The position numbers and the translations under genes are program-made. 64,000 nt of DNA from DATBGO01 sp050011895. Its GTDB lineage: Bacteria > Actinomycetota > Actinomycetes > Streptosporangiales > Streptosporangiaceae. How positions within the stretch are numbered: position 1 is the first letter of the stretch; each line of letters opens with the position of its first letter. The stretch lies in NCBI GenBank assembly GCA_050011895.1, contig JBEKIF010000025.1:39084-103083 (forward strand), written 5' to 3'. Shown in pieces: positions 15,215 through 25,993 of the stretch. The notes below the pieces were generated by a model. That model did not search any database and was not told the origin of the DNA. It saw nothing but the letters and a program-made list of their open reading frames with translations.

Positions 15215-16303
15215 GTGCCTGCAGTGAGCGAAGGCCGGGAAAAGCGCCGTCGCGCCGCGCTCGCAGCGCTGGCGCCTGGCACTGTGCTCCGCGACGGCCT
15301 AGAGCGGATTCTCCGCGGCAGCACCGGGGCCCTCATCGTGCTGGGTCACGACCAGGCGGTCGAGAATATCTGCTCCGGCGGCTTCGAGATGAATGTCTCC
15401 TTTTCTGCGACCCGGCTGCGGGAGCTGGCGAAGATGGACGGCGCGATCGTCCTTGACGGGTCGGCGAGCAAGATCGTGCGGGCGGCAGTCCAGCTAGTCC
15501 CCGATCCGGCCATCCCGACCGACGAGGCAGGCACCCGCCACCGGACCGCTGAGCGCGTCGCCAGGCAGACCGGGCACCCGGTGATCTCGGTGAGCAAGTC
15601 GATGCGGATCATCGCGCTCTACATCGACGGTGACCGGTGCGTGCTCGAGGACTCCGCGGCCATCCTGTCGCACGCCAACCAGGCGCTGGCGACGCTGGAG
15701 CGGTACCGGCTCAGGCTCGACGAAGTCGCCGGCGCGCTGTCCGCGCTCGAGATCGAGGACCTGGCGACCGTGCGTGACGTTACGGCTGTGGCGCAGCGGC
15801 TGGAGATGGTGCGGCGCATAGCGGCCGAGATCGAGAACTACATGGTGGAACTCGGCACCGATGGCAGGCTGCTCGCGCTCCAGCTCAACGAGCTTATCGC
15901 CGGGACGGCACAAGACCGCGAGCTGCTCGTGCGGGACTACGTCCGGGTGCCGGCCGGGGATCGCGCGCATGCTGCTGCCACCGTGCTCGCCAGGCTGGAG
16001 CAGGTGCCGCCTGACGAGCTCCTCGACTCAAGCGCTGTCGCGATGGTTCTGGGCTTCAGCGGTCCCGATGCGCTGGACGAGCTGGTCAGCCCGCGCGGGT
16101 ACCGGCTGCTCGCGATGGTCCCCCGGATTCCGCGGCAGGCGGTGGACCGCCTCATCGATCACTTCGGCGGGCTGCAAAAGGTCCTTGCCGCGAGCGTCGA
16201 GGACCTGCAGCGAGTGGAGGGTCTCGGCGGACCGCACGCCCGCAGCCTCCGGGAGGGCCTGTCCCGGCTTGCGGAAGCGTCGATCCTGGAAAGGTACGCG
16301 TAG
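15215..16303 (+). CDS. disA: Diadenylate cyclase / DNA integrity scanning protein
   Basis: 362 residues, the normal length. DisA makes c-di-AMP from two ATP and stalls on branched DNA. The DAC domain occupies about residues 10-150 with DGA at 75-77 and GTRHR at 106-110, both required for ATP binding and catalysis. A helical linker follows (150-280), then C-terminal helix-hairpin-helix DNA-binding repeats (LIDHFGGLQKVLAASVEDLQRVEGLG). GTG start; a second GTG three codons on is possible. The product is a plausible ligand for the riboswitch at about 26,440-26,582. Confidence 0.96.
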   Translation: MPAVSEGREKRRRAALAALAPGTVLRDGLERILRGSTGALIVLGHDQAVENICSGGFEMNVSFSATRLRELAKMDGAIVLDGSASKIVRAAVQLVPDPAIPTDEAGTRHRTAERVARQTGHPVISVSKSMRIIALYIDGDRCVLEDSAAILSHANQALATLERYRLRLDEVAGALSALEIEDLATVRDVTAVAQRLEMVRRIAAEIENYMVELGTDGRLLALQLNELIAGTAQDRELLVRDYVRVPAGDRAHAAATVLARLEQVPPDELLDSSAVAMVLGFSGPDALDELVSPRGYRLLAMVPRIPRQAVDRLIDHFGGLQKVLAASVEDLQRVEGLGGPHARSLREGLSRLAEASILERYA

Positions 16304-16319
16304 CCAGCCAACGGGCCGG

Positions 16320-17075
16320 TCAGCTGATCCGGAAGGCTACCTTCTCGCTGACGAGCCTTCCGTGGGAGGCGGCGGCGACGTAGGTGCCACCGGGCACCAG
16401 CGAGCCCACGGCGGCGCATCCGGGCGTTGAGGTCTGCCGCCCCCAGGAGATGGGCAGCACCGCAGGTACGCCCTTGACCAGGTCGGTCACCAGTGATCCC
16501 GCCCCGGCGACGCAGTCCGCCGAGCTCCAGATCTTGGCTCCCCCTGAAGTGATCACAAGCGCGAGGAACTTGGGACCGACGTTGAAAGTGCACCTCCTGG
16601 CCGAGGTGGAGACCACGTCCACATCGAATACCGGGAGCTGGCCAGCACCGTAGCTGCCCTGGCTTGCGAACAGGCTCAGCACGACGCTCCCCGGCCTGCA
16701 GGCTCGCCGGTTAGGCGGCGGCTCCGGAGCCCCGGCGCGGGAAGAGTCCCCGGGCCGGCCGGCGGCCGGGAGCCCGCTGGCTGGCCGGCTGCCGTGTGCA
16801 GGGTTCGCCGACGCGCCCGGACTGGCGGAGCTATTCGCGGCGGCGGCCGGGCTCGTGGTGACGAACTCGAGCGGGTGGTCGTGCTGCGCCGAGGACGGCG
16901 ATCCGGCGGCGGGCGAGCCGGCCGCCCGGCTGACGGCGAGCACGCCCGAGAAGGCCCAGGCGACCACGGAGAGAACGCCGAAGCCGACGACGAGCGCCAC
17001 GAAACGGCGTCTCCAGTAGATCGCGGGCCGCAGCGCACGCTTCTGCGCTTGATTACGGAACGCTATCGGGCCCAT
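16320..17075 (-). CDS. Membrane-anchored protein with an exported DUF4232-like domain
   Basis: About 251 residues from ATG 17075. A basic cytoplasmic head (RNQAQKRALRPAIYWRRR) is followed by one transmembrane helix (about residues 26-48), a 70-residue Ala/Ser/Pro/Gly-rich linker and a C-terminal domain of about 125 residues. That domain carries cysteines at RRACRPGSV, RRCTFNVGP, SADCVAG and TPGCAAVG, probably two disulfides outside the cell. The fold resembles DUF4232-like immunoglobulin domains but I cannot name it firmly. It is convergent with disA, 16 bases between ends. Confidence 0.7.
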   Translation of the reverse strand: MGPIAFRNQAQKRALRPAIYWRRRFVALVVGFGVLSVVAWAFSGVLAVSRAAGSPAAGSPSSAQHDHPLEFVTTSPAAAANSSASPGASANPAHGSRPASGLPAAGRPGDSSRAGAPEPPPNRRACRPGSVVLSLFASQGSYGAGQLPVFDVDVVSTSARRCTFNVGPKFLALVITSGGAKIWSSADCVAGAGSLVTDLVKGVPAVLPISWGRQTSTPGCAAVGSLVPGGTYVAAASHGRLVSEKVAFRIS

Positions 17076-17355
17076 GCGACGAGTATGCAAGCGCTGACAG
17101 GGCTAGACCGGCCGACCCGCCGGCCCGGCGATCTGAACATCACTGCAGGTAGGAGGCTTGTCCGGGTTAATATGGCGAGTCCGGGAGGCGCTCATCCTGG
17201 GGGTCCGTCGGCGTCCGCGGCGTCCGCGCACTGTGCGGTGTGGCTCGCGTCGATGTCACGTTCTGTAATCATCTTAGCCTGGCCTGATCGGGCCGCCTGG
17301 TGTGTGCGTGACCGCCGGCGCCGCGATCGGTACCTGGCTGCCTGACAATGGGCTG

Positions 17356-17697
17356 GTGATCGACGTGGCACCCGCGCGGTTCGAGGAGATGGTCATCACC
17401 GCCCTCGACGGGCTCCCTGACGAACTCGGCCGGATGATGCAGAACGTGGCGGTGACGGTCGAGCATGGTCCCGGCCCCCCCGGCCTGCTCGGGCTGTACC
17501 GGGGCCTCCCGCTCACCAGCCGCGGCACAAATTACGCGGGCGTGCTGCCCGACCGGATCACGATCTATCACCAGGCGATCTGCGCCATCTGCCGGAGCCC
17601 TGCGGAGGTGGTCGAGCAGGTGCGCCGTACCGTCATCCACGAGGTCGCCCACCATTTCGGCATCGATGACGACCGCCTCGACGAACTCGGCTGGTGA
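17356..17697 (+). CDS. Metallopeptidase of the DUF1025 (PF06262, MpN-like zincin) family
   Basis: About 113 residues when started at GTG 17356, which gives the usual N-terminus VIDVAPARFEEMVITALDGLP. An upstream in-frame ATG at 17302 would add 18 unconserved residues. The C-terminus has the zinc site HEVAHHFGIDDDRLDELGW, where HExxH plus the downstream Asp form a minimal zincin. The family is widespread in actinobacteria; its substrates are unknown to me. It ends 53 bases from the convergent DUF167 gene. Confidence 0.85.
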   Translation: MIDVAPARFEEMVITALDGLPDELGRMMQNVAVTVEHGPGPPGLLGLYRGLPLTSRGTNYAGVLPDRITIYHQAICAICRSPAEVVEQVRRTVIHEVAHHFGIDDDRLDELGW

Positions 17698-17749
17698 GCT
17701 GAAAACGGCCGTCCGGCCCGCGAAGGCGACGGGCTGCCGGTGTGCCGGG

Positions 17750-18025
17750 CTACCGGGAACGGAGCTGGTCAAGGATCGCCTGCTGGCCGCCTGCGACGTC
17801 GACCACCTTCGTCCGGCTGGCTGCGCCCGCCACCAGAGTCACTGACCGGCGCCGGACGCCGAACGCCTCCGCAACTGCGGCCAGCGCCGCCTCGGTTGCC
17901 TGGCCGGCCACCGCCCGCGCACTCACCCGGACGACCAGGGCACCGCCGTGGTCACCGCCGACGCGGGTGTTCCTGGCGCCCGGCCGGACGCGGATCGTCA
18001 CCCTCACCTCCGCAGTGTGCCGCAT
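17750..18025 (-). CDS. DUF167 / UPF0235 family protein
   Basis: 91 residues with the family pattern: VRVTIRVRPGARNTRVGG, VVRVSARAVAGQATEAALAA, then FGVRRRSVTLVAGAASRTKVVDVAG. The Gly-Ala-Ser-Arg-x-Lys segment is the conserved core of YggU-like proteins. Function unknown. It lies 41 bases downstream of the aminotransferase gene in the same direction and may be co-transcribed with it. Confidence 0.9.
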   Translation of the reverse strand: MRHTAEVRVTIRVRPGARNTRVGGDHGGALVVRVSARAVAGQATEAALAAVAEAFGVRRRSVTLVAGAASRTKVVDVAGGQQAILDQLRSR

Positions 18026-18066
18026 GACCGGGCGGCCCCGGGCAGCTGTTGTACCTGCGGTCCTGA

Positions 18067-19278
18067 CTACTGGTGATACGACTCAAGGAAGGTGCCCAGC
18101 CGCCCGATCGCGTCGTCAAGCACGTCAACCCCGGCGAGGAACACCAGGCGGAGATGGTCGGTGGACGGCAGGTTGAACCCGGAGCCGTGAGAGAGCAGCA
18201 GGTGCTGCTGCTCAAGCAGGTCAATCACGAGCTGCTCATCGTCACTGACCTTGTGGACGTCAGGGTCGAGGCGCGGGAACAGGTACAGCGCGGCGGCCGG
18301 CTTGACGCAGTCCACCCCGGGTATCTCCGTCATCCGCTGCCACGCATGATCACGCTGATCGCGCAGCCGCCCGCCGGGCTGCAGCAGGCCGCCGATGTCC
18401 TGCAGGCCGCTGAGCGCGGTGTGAATCGCGTGCTGGGCTGGCACGTTCGGGCACAGCCGCATGTTGGCCAGCAGTTCAAGCCCCTCGAGGTACTCCGCGG
18501 CGTCGCGCCGGGGGCCGCTGACCACCAGCCAGCCAGAGCGGAAGCCGGCCAGCCGGTAGGTCTTGGACAGCCCGCAGAGGGTGAGCACCATGAGGTCGGG
18601 GGCGAGCACCCCGGCGCTCTCGTGCACCGCGTCATCGTAGAGAATCTTGTCGTAAATCTCGTCGGCGAGCACGAGCAGCCCATGGCGGCGGGCGAGGTCG
18701 AGCAGGCCGAGCACCGTGTCCCTGGAGTACACGGCGCCGGTCGGGTTGTTCGGGTTGATGATCACGATGGCCCGGGTCCTGGCCGTGATCTGGGCGGCGG
18801 CATGGCCGAGATCCGGGGCCCAGCCCGCCGACTCCTCGCACCTGTAGTGCACGGCCCGGCCACCGCACAGGCTGACCGCGCCGGTCCACAGCGGATAGTC
18901 GGGACTGGGGATCAGCACCTCGTCACCCTCGTTGAGCAGCGCCTGCAGCGCCATGACGATGAGCTCCGACACCCCGTTGCCGAGATAGACATCGTCCGGG
19001 CCCACCCCGGTCATCCCGAGGCCGGCGTAGCGCTCAGCGACCGCCAGGCGCGCCGGGTAGATGCCCCGGGCATCGCTGTAGCCCTGGGCGGCGTAGAGGC
19101 TCTCAGCCACGTCATCCAGGACCGTGCCGGGCGCGAGCATCCCGAACGGGGCCGGGTTACCGAGGTTCAGCTTGAGGATCTGATGCCCCTGCGACTCCAG
19201 CTGCCTGGCCCGGCTCAGCACCGGCCCCCGGATGTCATACCTGACGTCGCGAAGCCTGTCGGCCTGCGGCACTATCAC
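18067..19278 (-). CDS. Alanine-type aminotransferase (AlaA-like, fold type I)
   Basis: 403 residues. It resembles the AlaA/AlaT glutamate-pyruvate transaminases: RYDIRGPVLSRARQLESQG at the start, KLNLGNPAPFG, LGNGVSELIVMALQALL, the INPNNPTGAVYS turn, and the PLP lysine in LCGLSKTYRLAGFRSGW. It should exchange amino groups between glutamate and pyruvate. GTG start with a GGGAGG ribosome site 6 bases upstream. mutY is divergent 162 bases away. Confidence 0.9.
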   Translation of the reverse strand: MIVPQADRLRDVRYDIRGPVLSRARQLESQGHQILKLNLGNPAPFGMLAPGTVLDDVAESLYAAQGYSDARGIYPARLAVAERYAGLGMTGVGPDDVYLGNGVSELIVMALQALLNEGDEVLIPSPDYPLWTGAVSLCGGRAVHYRCEESAGWAPDLGHAAAQITARTRAIVIINPNNPTGAVYSRDTVLGLLDLARRHGLLVLADEIYDKILYDDAVHESAGVLAPDLMVLTLCGLSKTYRLAGFRSGWLVVSGPRRDAAEYLEGLELLANMRLCPNVPAQHAIHTALSGLQDIGGLLQPGGRLRDQRDHAWQRMTEIPGVDCVKPAAALYLFPRLDPDVHKVSDDEQLVIDLLEQQHLLLSHGSGFNLPSTDHLRLVFLAGVDVLDDAIGRLGTFLESYHQ

Positions 19279-19440
19279 TGCGCACCTCCCGCTCCCAAGA
19301 GGCTATCGTGCCGGAAGCACCTGCGCGGCGCATCGGATTTCCCGTAGCCCGGCGGACAAAGCGATCACAGCAGGCCGCCGGGGCACCTTTTCGCCCCTTA
19401 ATCCACATCAGGCACCTATAACCTCGTTACTGGACAATAA

Positions 19441-20403
19441 GTGCGGAAATTAACGAATAACTCCAACGACCCGGCCTCGGGAGGCGCGGTGCCGGCCGTA
19501 CCGGAGAATCGTCACGACATGCCTGGCGAGGTGGTGGCACCGGTCCTGCGGTGGTACGCCTCGCACGCCAGGGACCTTCCGTGGCGCGGCCCCGGCAGCT
19601 GCCCGTGGTCGGTGCTGGTGAGCGAGATCATGCTGCAGCAGACTCCGGTGGCGCGGGTCCTGCCCGCCCATGCGGCCTGGCTGGCCCGCTGGCCGACGCC
19701 GGAATCGCTGGCGGCAGCCGCCCCGGCGGACGCAGTCAGGCAGTGGGGCCGGCTGGGCTATCCGCGCCGGGCGCTGCGGCTGCACGCCACCGCCTGCATC
19801 CTCACCGACCAGCACGGCGGGCAAGTGCCGGCGTCCGTGACTGAGCTGACGGCGCTGCCCGGCGTCGGCGCTTACACGGCCGCCGCGGTAGCCAGCTTCG
19901 CGTTCGGCCAGCGGCACGCCGTCCTGGACACCAACGTGCGCCGGGTGCTCGCGCGGCTGATGCGAGGCGAGCACCAGCCGCCGCGGGCCGTCTCCGCCGC
20001 CGAGCGACGGCTGGCGCAATCGCTGCTGCCCGCCGCCCCGCGCCGGGCCGCGCGCTGGTCGGTGGCCGTGATGGAACTCGGCGCCCTGGTCTGCACCGCG
20101 GCCAGGCCGCGCTGCGGCAGCTGCCCGGTCGCACGGCACTGTTCCTGGCGGCTGGCGGGCAGCCAGCCAGGTCCGGGCAGGCCGACGCCGGCGCGCTACA
20201 CAGGCAGCGACCGCGAGTGCCGCGGCCGGCTGCTCGCCGTGCTCAGGGCCGCCACCGGGCCGGTGCCAGCGGCGCGGCTTGACGCCGCGTGGCCGGCCGG
20301 GGACCAGCGGGCCAGGGCGCTGGCTGCCCTGATCGCCGACGGCCTGGCCAGGCCGGCCGGGCCAGGGTACTACGGGCTGCCAGAACGACCCCTGCCAACG
20401 TGA
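19441..20403 (+). CDS. mutY: A/G-specific adenine DNA glycosylase
   Basis: Up to 320 residues. HhH-GPD glycosylase that removes adenine opposite 8-oxoguanine. Visible: SEIMLQQTPVARV, the helix-hairpin-helix LTALPGVGAYTAAAVASFAFG with the catalytic Asp in VLDTNVRRVLARL, and the [4Fe-4S] loop C218-X6-C225-X2-C228-X5-C234. There is no NUDIX-like C-terminal domain; the C-terminus is a short helical region instead. GTG 19441 has no ribosome site; ATG 19519 (MPGEVVAPVLRWY) is a reasonable alternative closer to the conserved core. Confidence 0.92.
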   Translation: MRKLTNNSNDPASGGAVPAVPENRHDMPGEVVAPVLRWYASHARDLPWRGPGSCPWSVLVSEIMLQQTPVARVLPAHAAWLARWPTPESLAAAAPADAVRQWGRLGYPRRALRLHATACILTDQHGGQVPASVTELTALPGVGAYTAAAVASFAFGQRHAVLDTNVRRVLARLMRGEHQPPRAVSAAERRLAQSLLPAAPRRAARWSVAVMELGALVCTAARPRCGSCPVARHCSWRLAGSQPGPGRPTPARYTGSDRECRGRLLAVLRAATGPVPAARLDAAWPAGDQRARALAALIADGLARPAGPGYYGLPERPLPT

Positions 20404-20436
20404 GGGGCGCTGGCCGCTCGCGCGGCCAGCGCCCCT
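20403..20436. terminator. Bidirectional terminator hairpin between mutY and clpC
   Basis: AGGGGCGCTGGCCGC and its exact reverse complement enclose a TCGC tetraloop (20418-20421), giving a 15-bp perfect stem. It lies between the convergent ends of mutY and clpC. There is no long T-run, as is usual for actinomycete terminators. Confidence 0.85.
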
Positions 20437-20470
20437 ATCACGTCCGCTGCCTGCAGCCGGGCGGCGGCTG

Positions 20471-23035
<2,565 letters not shown>

Positions 23036-23215
23036 CTGGTCGCTCCCTCACAGAGCGGTCGGGGGAGGCGCTGGGATGTACGCCGCCGTCCTTCCGCATG
23101 CTAGCCCGGCGCCGGGCGACGCCTCGGGTGCGAAATGTCGCACTACTAAGACGTTCCCCGTCGGCTGGGCGTTCACCCCATCCAACCTAGGGCAGAAGGA
23201 CCATGTTCCCGGGTA

Positions 23216-23229
23216 CGCCGGGAGCGAAC
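23216..23229 (-). promoter_or_regulatory. Candidate ClgR binding site upstream of clpC
   Basis: On the minus strand the bases read GTTCGC-TCCCG-GCG, an exact match to the GTTCGC-N5-GCG consensus reported for ClgR in Streptomyces. It lies 181 bases upstream of the clpC start. The match is short and GC-rich, and the gene for ClgR itself is not recognised in this window. Confidence 0.45.
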
Positions 23230-23370
23230 GCGCCTGGTGCCCTGCGCGAACGCGCGTCGTGCCAGCCGCGAACGTGCGCGATGCCCTGCGCGAACGTGCG
23301 TAATGCCTGCGCCAACGCGCACGGCGCCCTGAGCGAAGGCGCGGTGCCCTGGAGCGAACACGTGGTGCTC
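23221..23370. repeat. Seven imperfect 20-24 bp repeats upstream of clpC
   Basis: Units begin near 23221, 23243, 23267, 23287, 23308, 23330 and 23350. The approximate consensus is GCGCGAACGTGCGTNATGCC. Five units retain GCGAAC and two carry a substitution (GCCAAC, GCGAAG). The array could multiply a binding half-site or be neutral slippage DNA. Confidence 0.75.
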
Positions 23371-23384
23371 GGCGCCGACCGCGG

Positions 23385-23422
23385 AGCGGCCAGCGGCGCA
23401 CCGGAGTGCACAGCTGGCCGCT
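23385..23422. terminator. 10-bp inverted repeat, possible lsr2 terminator
   Basis: AGCGGCCAGC (23385-23394) and GCTGGCCGCT (23413-23422) are exact reverse complements with an 18-base loop. It lies about 150 bases beyond the lsr2 stop. A terminator is likeliest; an upstream element of clpC is possible. Confidence 0.5.
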
Positions 23423-23573
23423 GGCGTGCTTGCCGGATCAGGGCGCGGGGCGACTCGCCTGCCGGGCCGGGGGGCGAGCGATCGTCCGGGCGGGGTCCGT
23501 GATGTGGCCCGGCGCGACGGTCGCCCGGTACACGACGTCGCCGGGGCCGGGGCCGCCCGGCCTTGCCCGGTGA

Positions 23574-23906
23574 TTAGTGACTGGCCTCGTATTCGGCGAT
23601 GATGGTCGCCGGAATACGGCCGCGCTCGCTTACCTTGTGGCCGCGGTTCCTTGCCCATGCCCTGATTTCCGCGCTCCGCTCACGACCGGGGCCAGTGCGC
23701 GCCCGGCGGCGGCGTCCCGTCGCGCTTACCTTACGCGAGCTATCTGTGTACTCGCTGAACCTGTCATGCAGTTCCTTCGCGTGCGAGGTGCACACGTCGA
23801 TCTCGTACGCGGTTCCGTCAAAGGAGAACGCGACTGTCTCCCTGCCCTCGACCTCGTCGTCGTGGGGAAGGTCGCAGACGACCGTCACCACCGTCTTCTG
23901 AGCCAT
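23574..23906 (-). CDS. lsr2: Lsr2 nucleoid-associated H-NS-like protein
   Basis: 110 residues. Lsr2 bridges AT-rich DNA and silences horizontally acquired genes. N-terminal dimerisation domain: MAQKTVVTVVCDLPHDDEVEG with EIDVCTSHAKEL. C-terminal DNA-binding domain: IRAWARNRGHKVSERGRIPATII, with the minor-groove R95-G96-R97 hook. ATG 23906 is chosen over an upstream in-frame start because the family begins MAQK and GGAAGG lies 10 bases before it. A 17-bp AT-rich palindrome lies 26 bases upstream of the ATG. The mobile-element region at 56-63 kb is an obvious kind of target. Confidence 0.97.
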   Translation of the reverse strand: MAQKTVVTVVCDLPHDDEVEGRETVAFSFDGTAYEIDVCTSHAKELHDRFSEYTDSSRKVSATGRRRRARTGPGRERSAEIRAWARNRGHKVSERGRIPATIIAEYEASH

Positions 23907-23931
23907 GCGCGCCAGCCCTTCCGTTGAAGCA

Positions 23932-23948
23932 AGCATTTATAGAATGCT
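23932..23948. promoter_or_regulatory. Palindrome AGCATT-TATAG-AATGCT in the lsr2 promoter region
   Basis: Perfect 6-bp arms with a 5-base spacer, 26 bases upstream of the lsr2 start in the most AT-rich stretch nearby (23,930-23,990). The centre contains TATA, so it may overlap the -10 element of the leftward lsr2 promoter. It could be an autoregulatory Lsr2 or other repressor site. Confidence 0.5.
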
Positions 23949-24084
23949 AAACCTATACTAGGATCCTTGCACCTGACAATTCTGGCCATGCTCATTGAAG
24001 TAGGGAGTTCCACATTGCGGATGCGCGGAAGCAATCCGGAAGAGGCCCGTAACTCTCCGTAATCAGATTAGGATCAGCTGTCCA

Positions 24085-24303
24085 TCAATCGGCGTCCCGT
24101 GCTTCCTCATCATCAGGTGGCGCAGCGGCTTCGTTGCCCTCCGTACGCGGAATCGTGCCGTTGGGCGAAATATCATCAGACACATCCTGATCACCGCGCC
24201 TGCGCCGGGCACCCATCTCGCGCCGTAGGAACGCGCCGACACCGATGAGGAATGCAACGCACACAACGAGCGGCGGCGTCAGCACACTCAAGTCCCTGAT
24301 CAC
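24085..24303 (-). CDS. Small single-pass membrane protein, unknown function
   Basis: 72 residues starting at GTG 24303, which follows AAAGGAGG by 8 bases; the longer frame to 24420 lacks such a site. One transmembrane helix (VLTPPLVVCVAFLIGVGAF, about residues 7-25) is followed by a positively charged RREMGARRRR stop-transfer segment and an acidic, disordered C-terminus rich in Asp, Glu and Pro, so the tail is probably cytoplasmic. I do not recognise a family. Confidence 0.6.
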   Translation of the reverse strand: MIRDLSVLTPPLVVCVAFLIGVGAFLRREMGARRRRGDQDVSDDISPNGTIPRTEGNEAAAPPDDEEARDAD

Positions 24304-24636
24304 GTAGCGCTCCTCCTTTCGGTCCTGGACTGCCGGCTTCCTTTCGGCCGGGCTCAGCGTGCTTCCATTCGGCCCCGTACTGGCGACTTGGCTTTCCGGC
24401 GACAGCAGCACCATGGCCACCTGCGCGCGTAAAACCTAGAGTGCTCAATTGGCATTCTGGCCCATCATGGTCACCGCGGCGCCGGCCGGATCCCGCGGGG
24501 CTCATGGCCCCACGCGAACGACGCCAAGCGGCCCCAGGGCCCGCGACAGGCCCGGATCGCACTGCGGCGGGCACTGGCGATTCTAGTCATCCGGCCCGGA
24601 GGCTGGAACTCGACGAAACGCTCCCGCGGGCCGGGC

Positions 24637-25119
24637 ATGTTCATACGTGGCGAGCAGGCCCAGCAGAGTTGCCTCGCGCCACGCCGACCAGCTGCGCAGG
24701 GAAGGTCCGCTTCATGCTGTCCGCCGGGATATACAACAGAATTCGACCGCCTTCGCCACGCGCCGGCATTCGGGGCAGCTGATCGCATCACCACCACTTC
24801 GGCGCAGGTGTGCAACCTGGCATCCGGCGGCCGTCCGATTCCCGGCCTTGACTCGCGCCACCTGCTCGAGATCACGCTCGAGGACCGCACCGGCTGCTAT
24901 CTGTTGCCAGCGCACGCGTGGACGCCATGGTTCGCCGCGCCTGATGTCAAAATCCGGCTTCGATGCCGTTGCCGGCCGCTACGGTGATCTCGCCCCGCGC
25001 CTATTCGCGCGATCGACGGGCCGCTCCTCGGATCCGCCGGTGAACTGGACATCCACAGAACTTCACACCTGCCTGGCCGGCAACTCGGACGCGCATTCAC
25101 CTCCGACGCCCTGGCGTGA
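24637..25119 (+). pseudogene. Possible gene remnant with one in-frame stop
   Basis: The frame from ATG 24637 reads 116 codons to a TGA at 24985-24987, then stays open in the same frame to TGA 25117-25119. Both halves have G/C-rich third positions and a natural composition (ITLEDRTGCYLLPAHAW before the stop; IDGPLLGSAGELDI after). The beginning, before about 24,790, looks less coding. I recognise no family. It could be a decayed gene or chance in GC-rich DNA. No clear gene is visible elsewhere in 24,304-25,462. Confidence 0.3.
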
Positions 25120-25341
25120 GCCGATCACGTTCGCCACGGGCCGATTACTTCTCGACGACCCCCGGAGCGCGGCAAGCCACTCACGATCGGGCCAGCTCGC
25201 CGGCCGGCTGAGCTTGCCAACAGGCCCGCGGGCTATCGTCCGGCCGGAGCGGCCGGATTTACTAATCTGGAGCAGTTGCCGCAGATAGTGGGAGAAATAT
25301 TCGGCATCGGCCGAAAAGCAAGAAGGCTGCCGCCTTCGGCT

Positions 25342-25461
25342 GCAGCAGCCGCCGGGCGGCGCGGGAACCCTCAGTCAGCGGCGCGGCAGCCGCAACCCTC
25401 AGCCCAGCGGCGCAGCAGCCGCCGGGCGGCGCGGGAACCCTCAGTCAGCGGCGCGGCAGCC
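25342..25461. repeat. Identical 50-bp direct repeats 70 bp apart, each with a hairpin
   Basis: Copies at 25342-25391 and 25412-25461 are identical. Each contains GCCGCC-G-GGCGGC, a perfect 6-bp stem. The second copy ends two bases before the stop codon of the leftward acetyltransferase gene, so this may be a duplicated terminator region. Confidence 0.8.
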
Positions 25462-25462
25462 C

Positions 25463-25993
25463 TCAGAGGCGCAGCAGCATCCGGGTGTTGCCGAGAGTGT
25501 TCGGCTTGACCCGGTCCAGGTCGAGGAACTCGGCGACGCCCTCGTCGGCGGAGCGCAGCAACTCGGCGAAGACGTCAGGGTCGGAGACGTCCGGGTCGGC
25601 GGCCGCTCCGCTGATCTCCTCGAAGCCGTAGCGGCCGAAGAAGTACACGGCGAAGGTGAGCACGAAGACCCGGCGGACGCCGAGTTCAGTCGCCCTAGCC
25701 AGCAGCGCGCCGACCAGCAAGCCACCGATCCCCAGCCGCCGGCAGTCCGCAGCCACGGCGATCGTCCGGATCTCAGCGAGGTCCTCCCACATGACATGCA
25801 GAGCCCCGCACCCGATCACCTGCTCGTCCCGAGCCCCCCCGTCCGGCACCCTGACCGCGACCACGAATTCCTGGATGTCCTCGTACAGCGTGACCGTGGG
25901 CTTGTCCAGCAGGCCGGTCGCGAGATTGGCATCAATCAGGCCCCTGATGGCCCGGACGTCGCCAGTGCGGGCCGACCTGACCGTATAACCCAC
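25463..25993 (-). CDS. argA: Amino-acid N-acetyltransferase (single-domain GNAT NAGS)
   Basis: 176 residues, a free-standing GNAT enzyme like the mycobacterial N-acetylglutamate synthase that starts arginine synthesis. Seen: the N-terminal VRSARTGDVRAIRGLID, the CoA-binding region EIRTIAVAADCRRLGIGGLLVGALL, the FVLTFAVYFFGRYGFEEI segment typical of NAGS, and the C-terminal GNTRMLLRL. It lacks the amino-acid kinase domain of the classical ArgA. GTG start. Arg genes are not adjacent, so the assignment rests on family resemblance. Confidence 0.85.
   Translation of the reverse strand: MGYTVRSARTGDVRAIRGLIDANLATGLLDKPTVTLYEDIQEFVVAVRVPDGGARDEQVIGCGALHVMWEDLAEIRTIAVAADCRRLGIGGLLVGALLARATELGVRRVFVLTFAVYFFGRYGFEEISGAAADPDVSDPDVFAELLRSADEGVAEFLDLDRVKPNTLGNTRMLLRL

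Noticed and set aside
23221..23370. CRISPR-like or coding repeat upstream of clpC
   Set aside because: Units are imperfect and contiguous without spacers. Minus-strand frames through the array are Arg/Ala noise without a start site.
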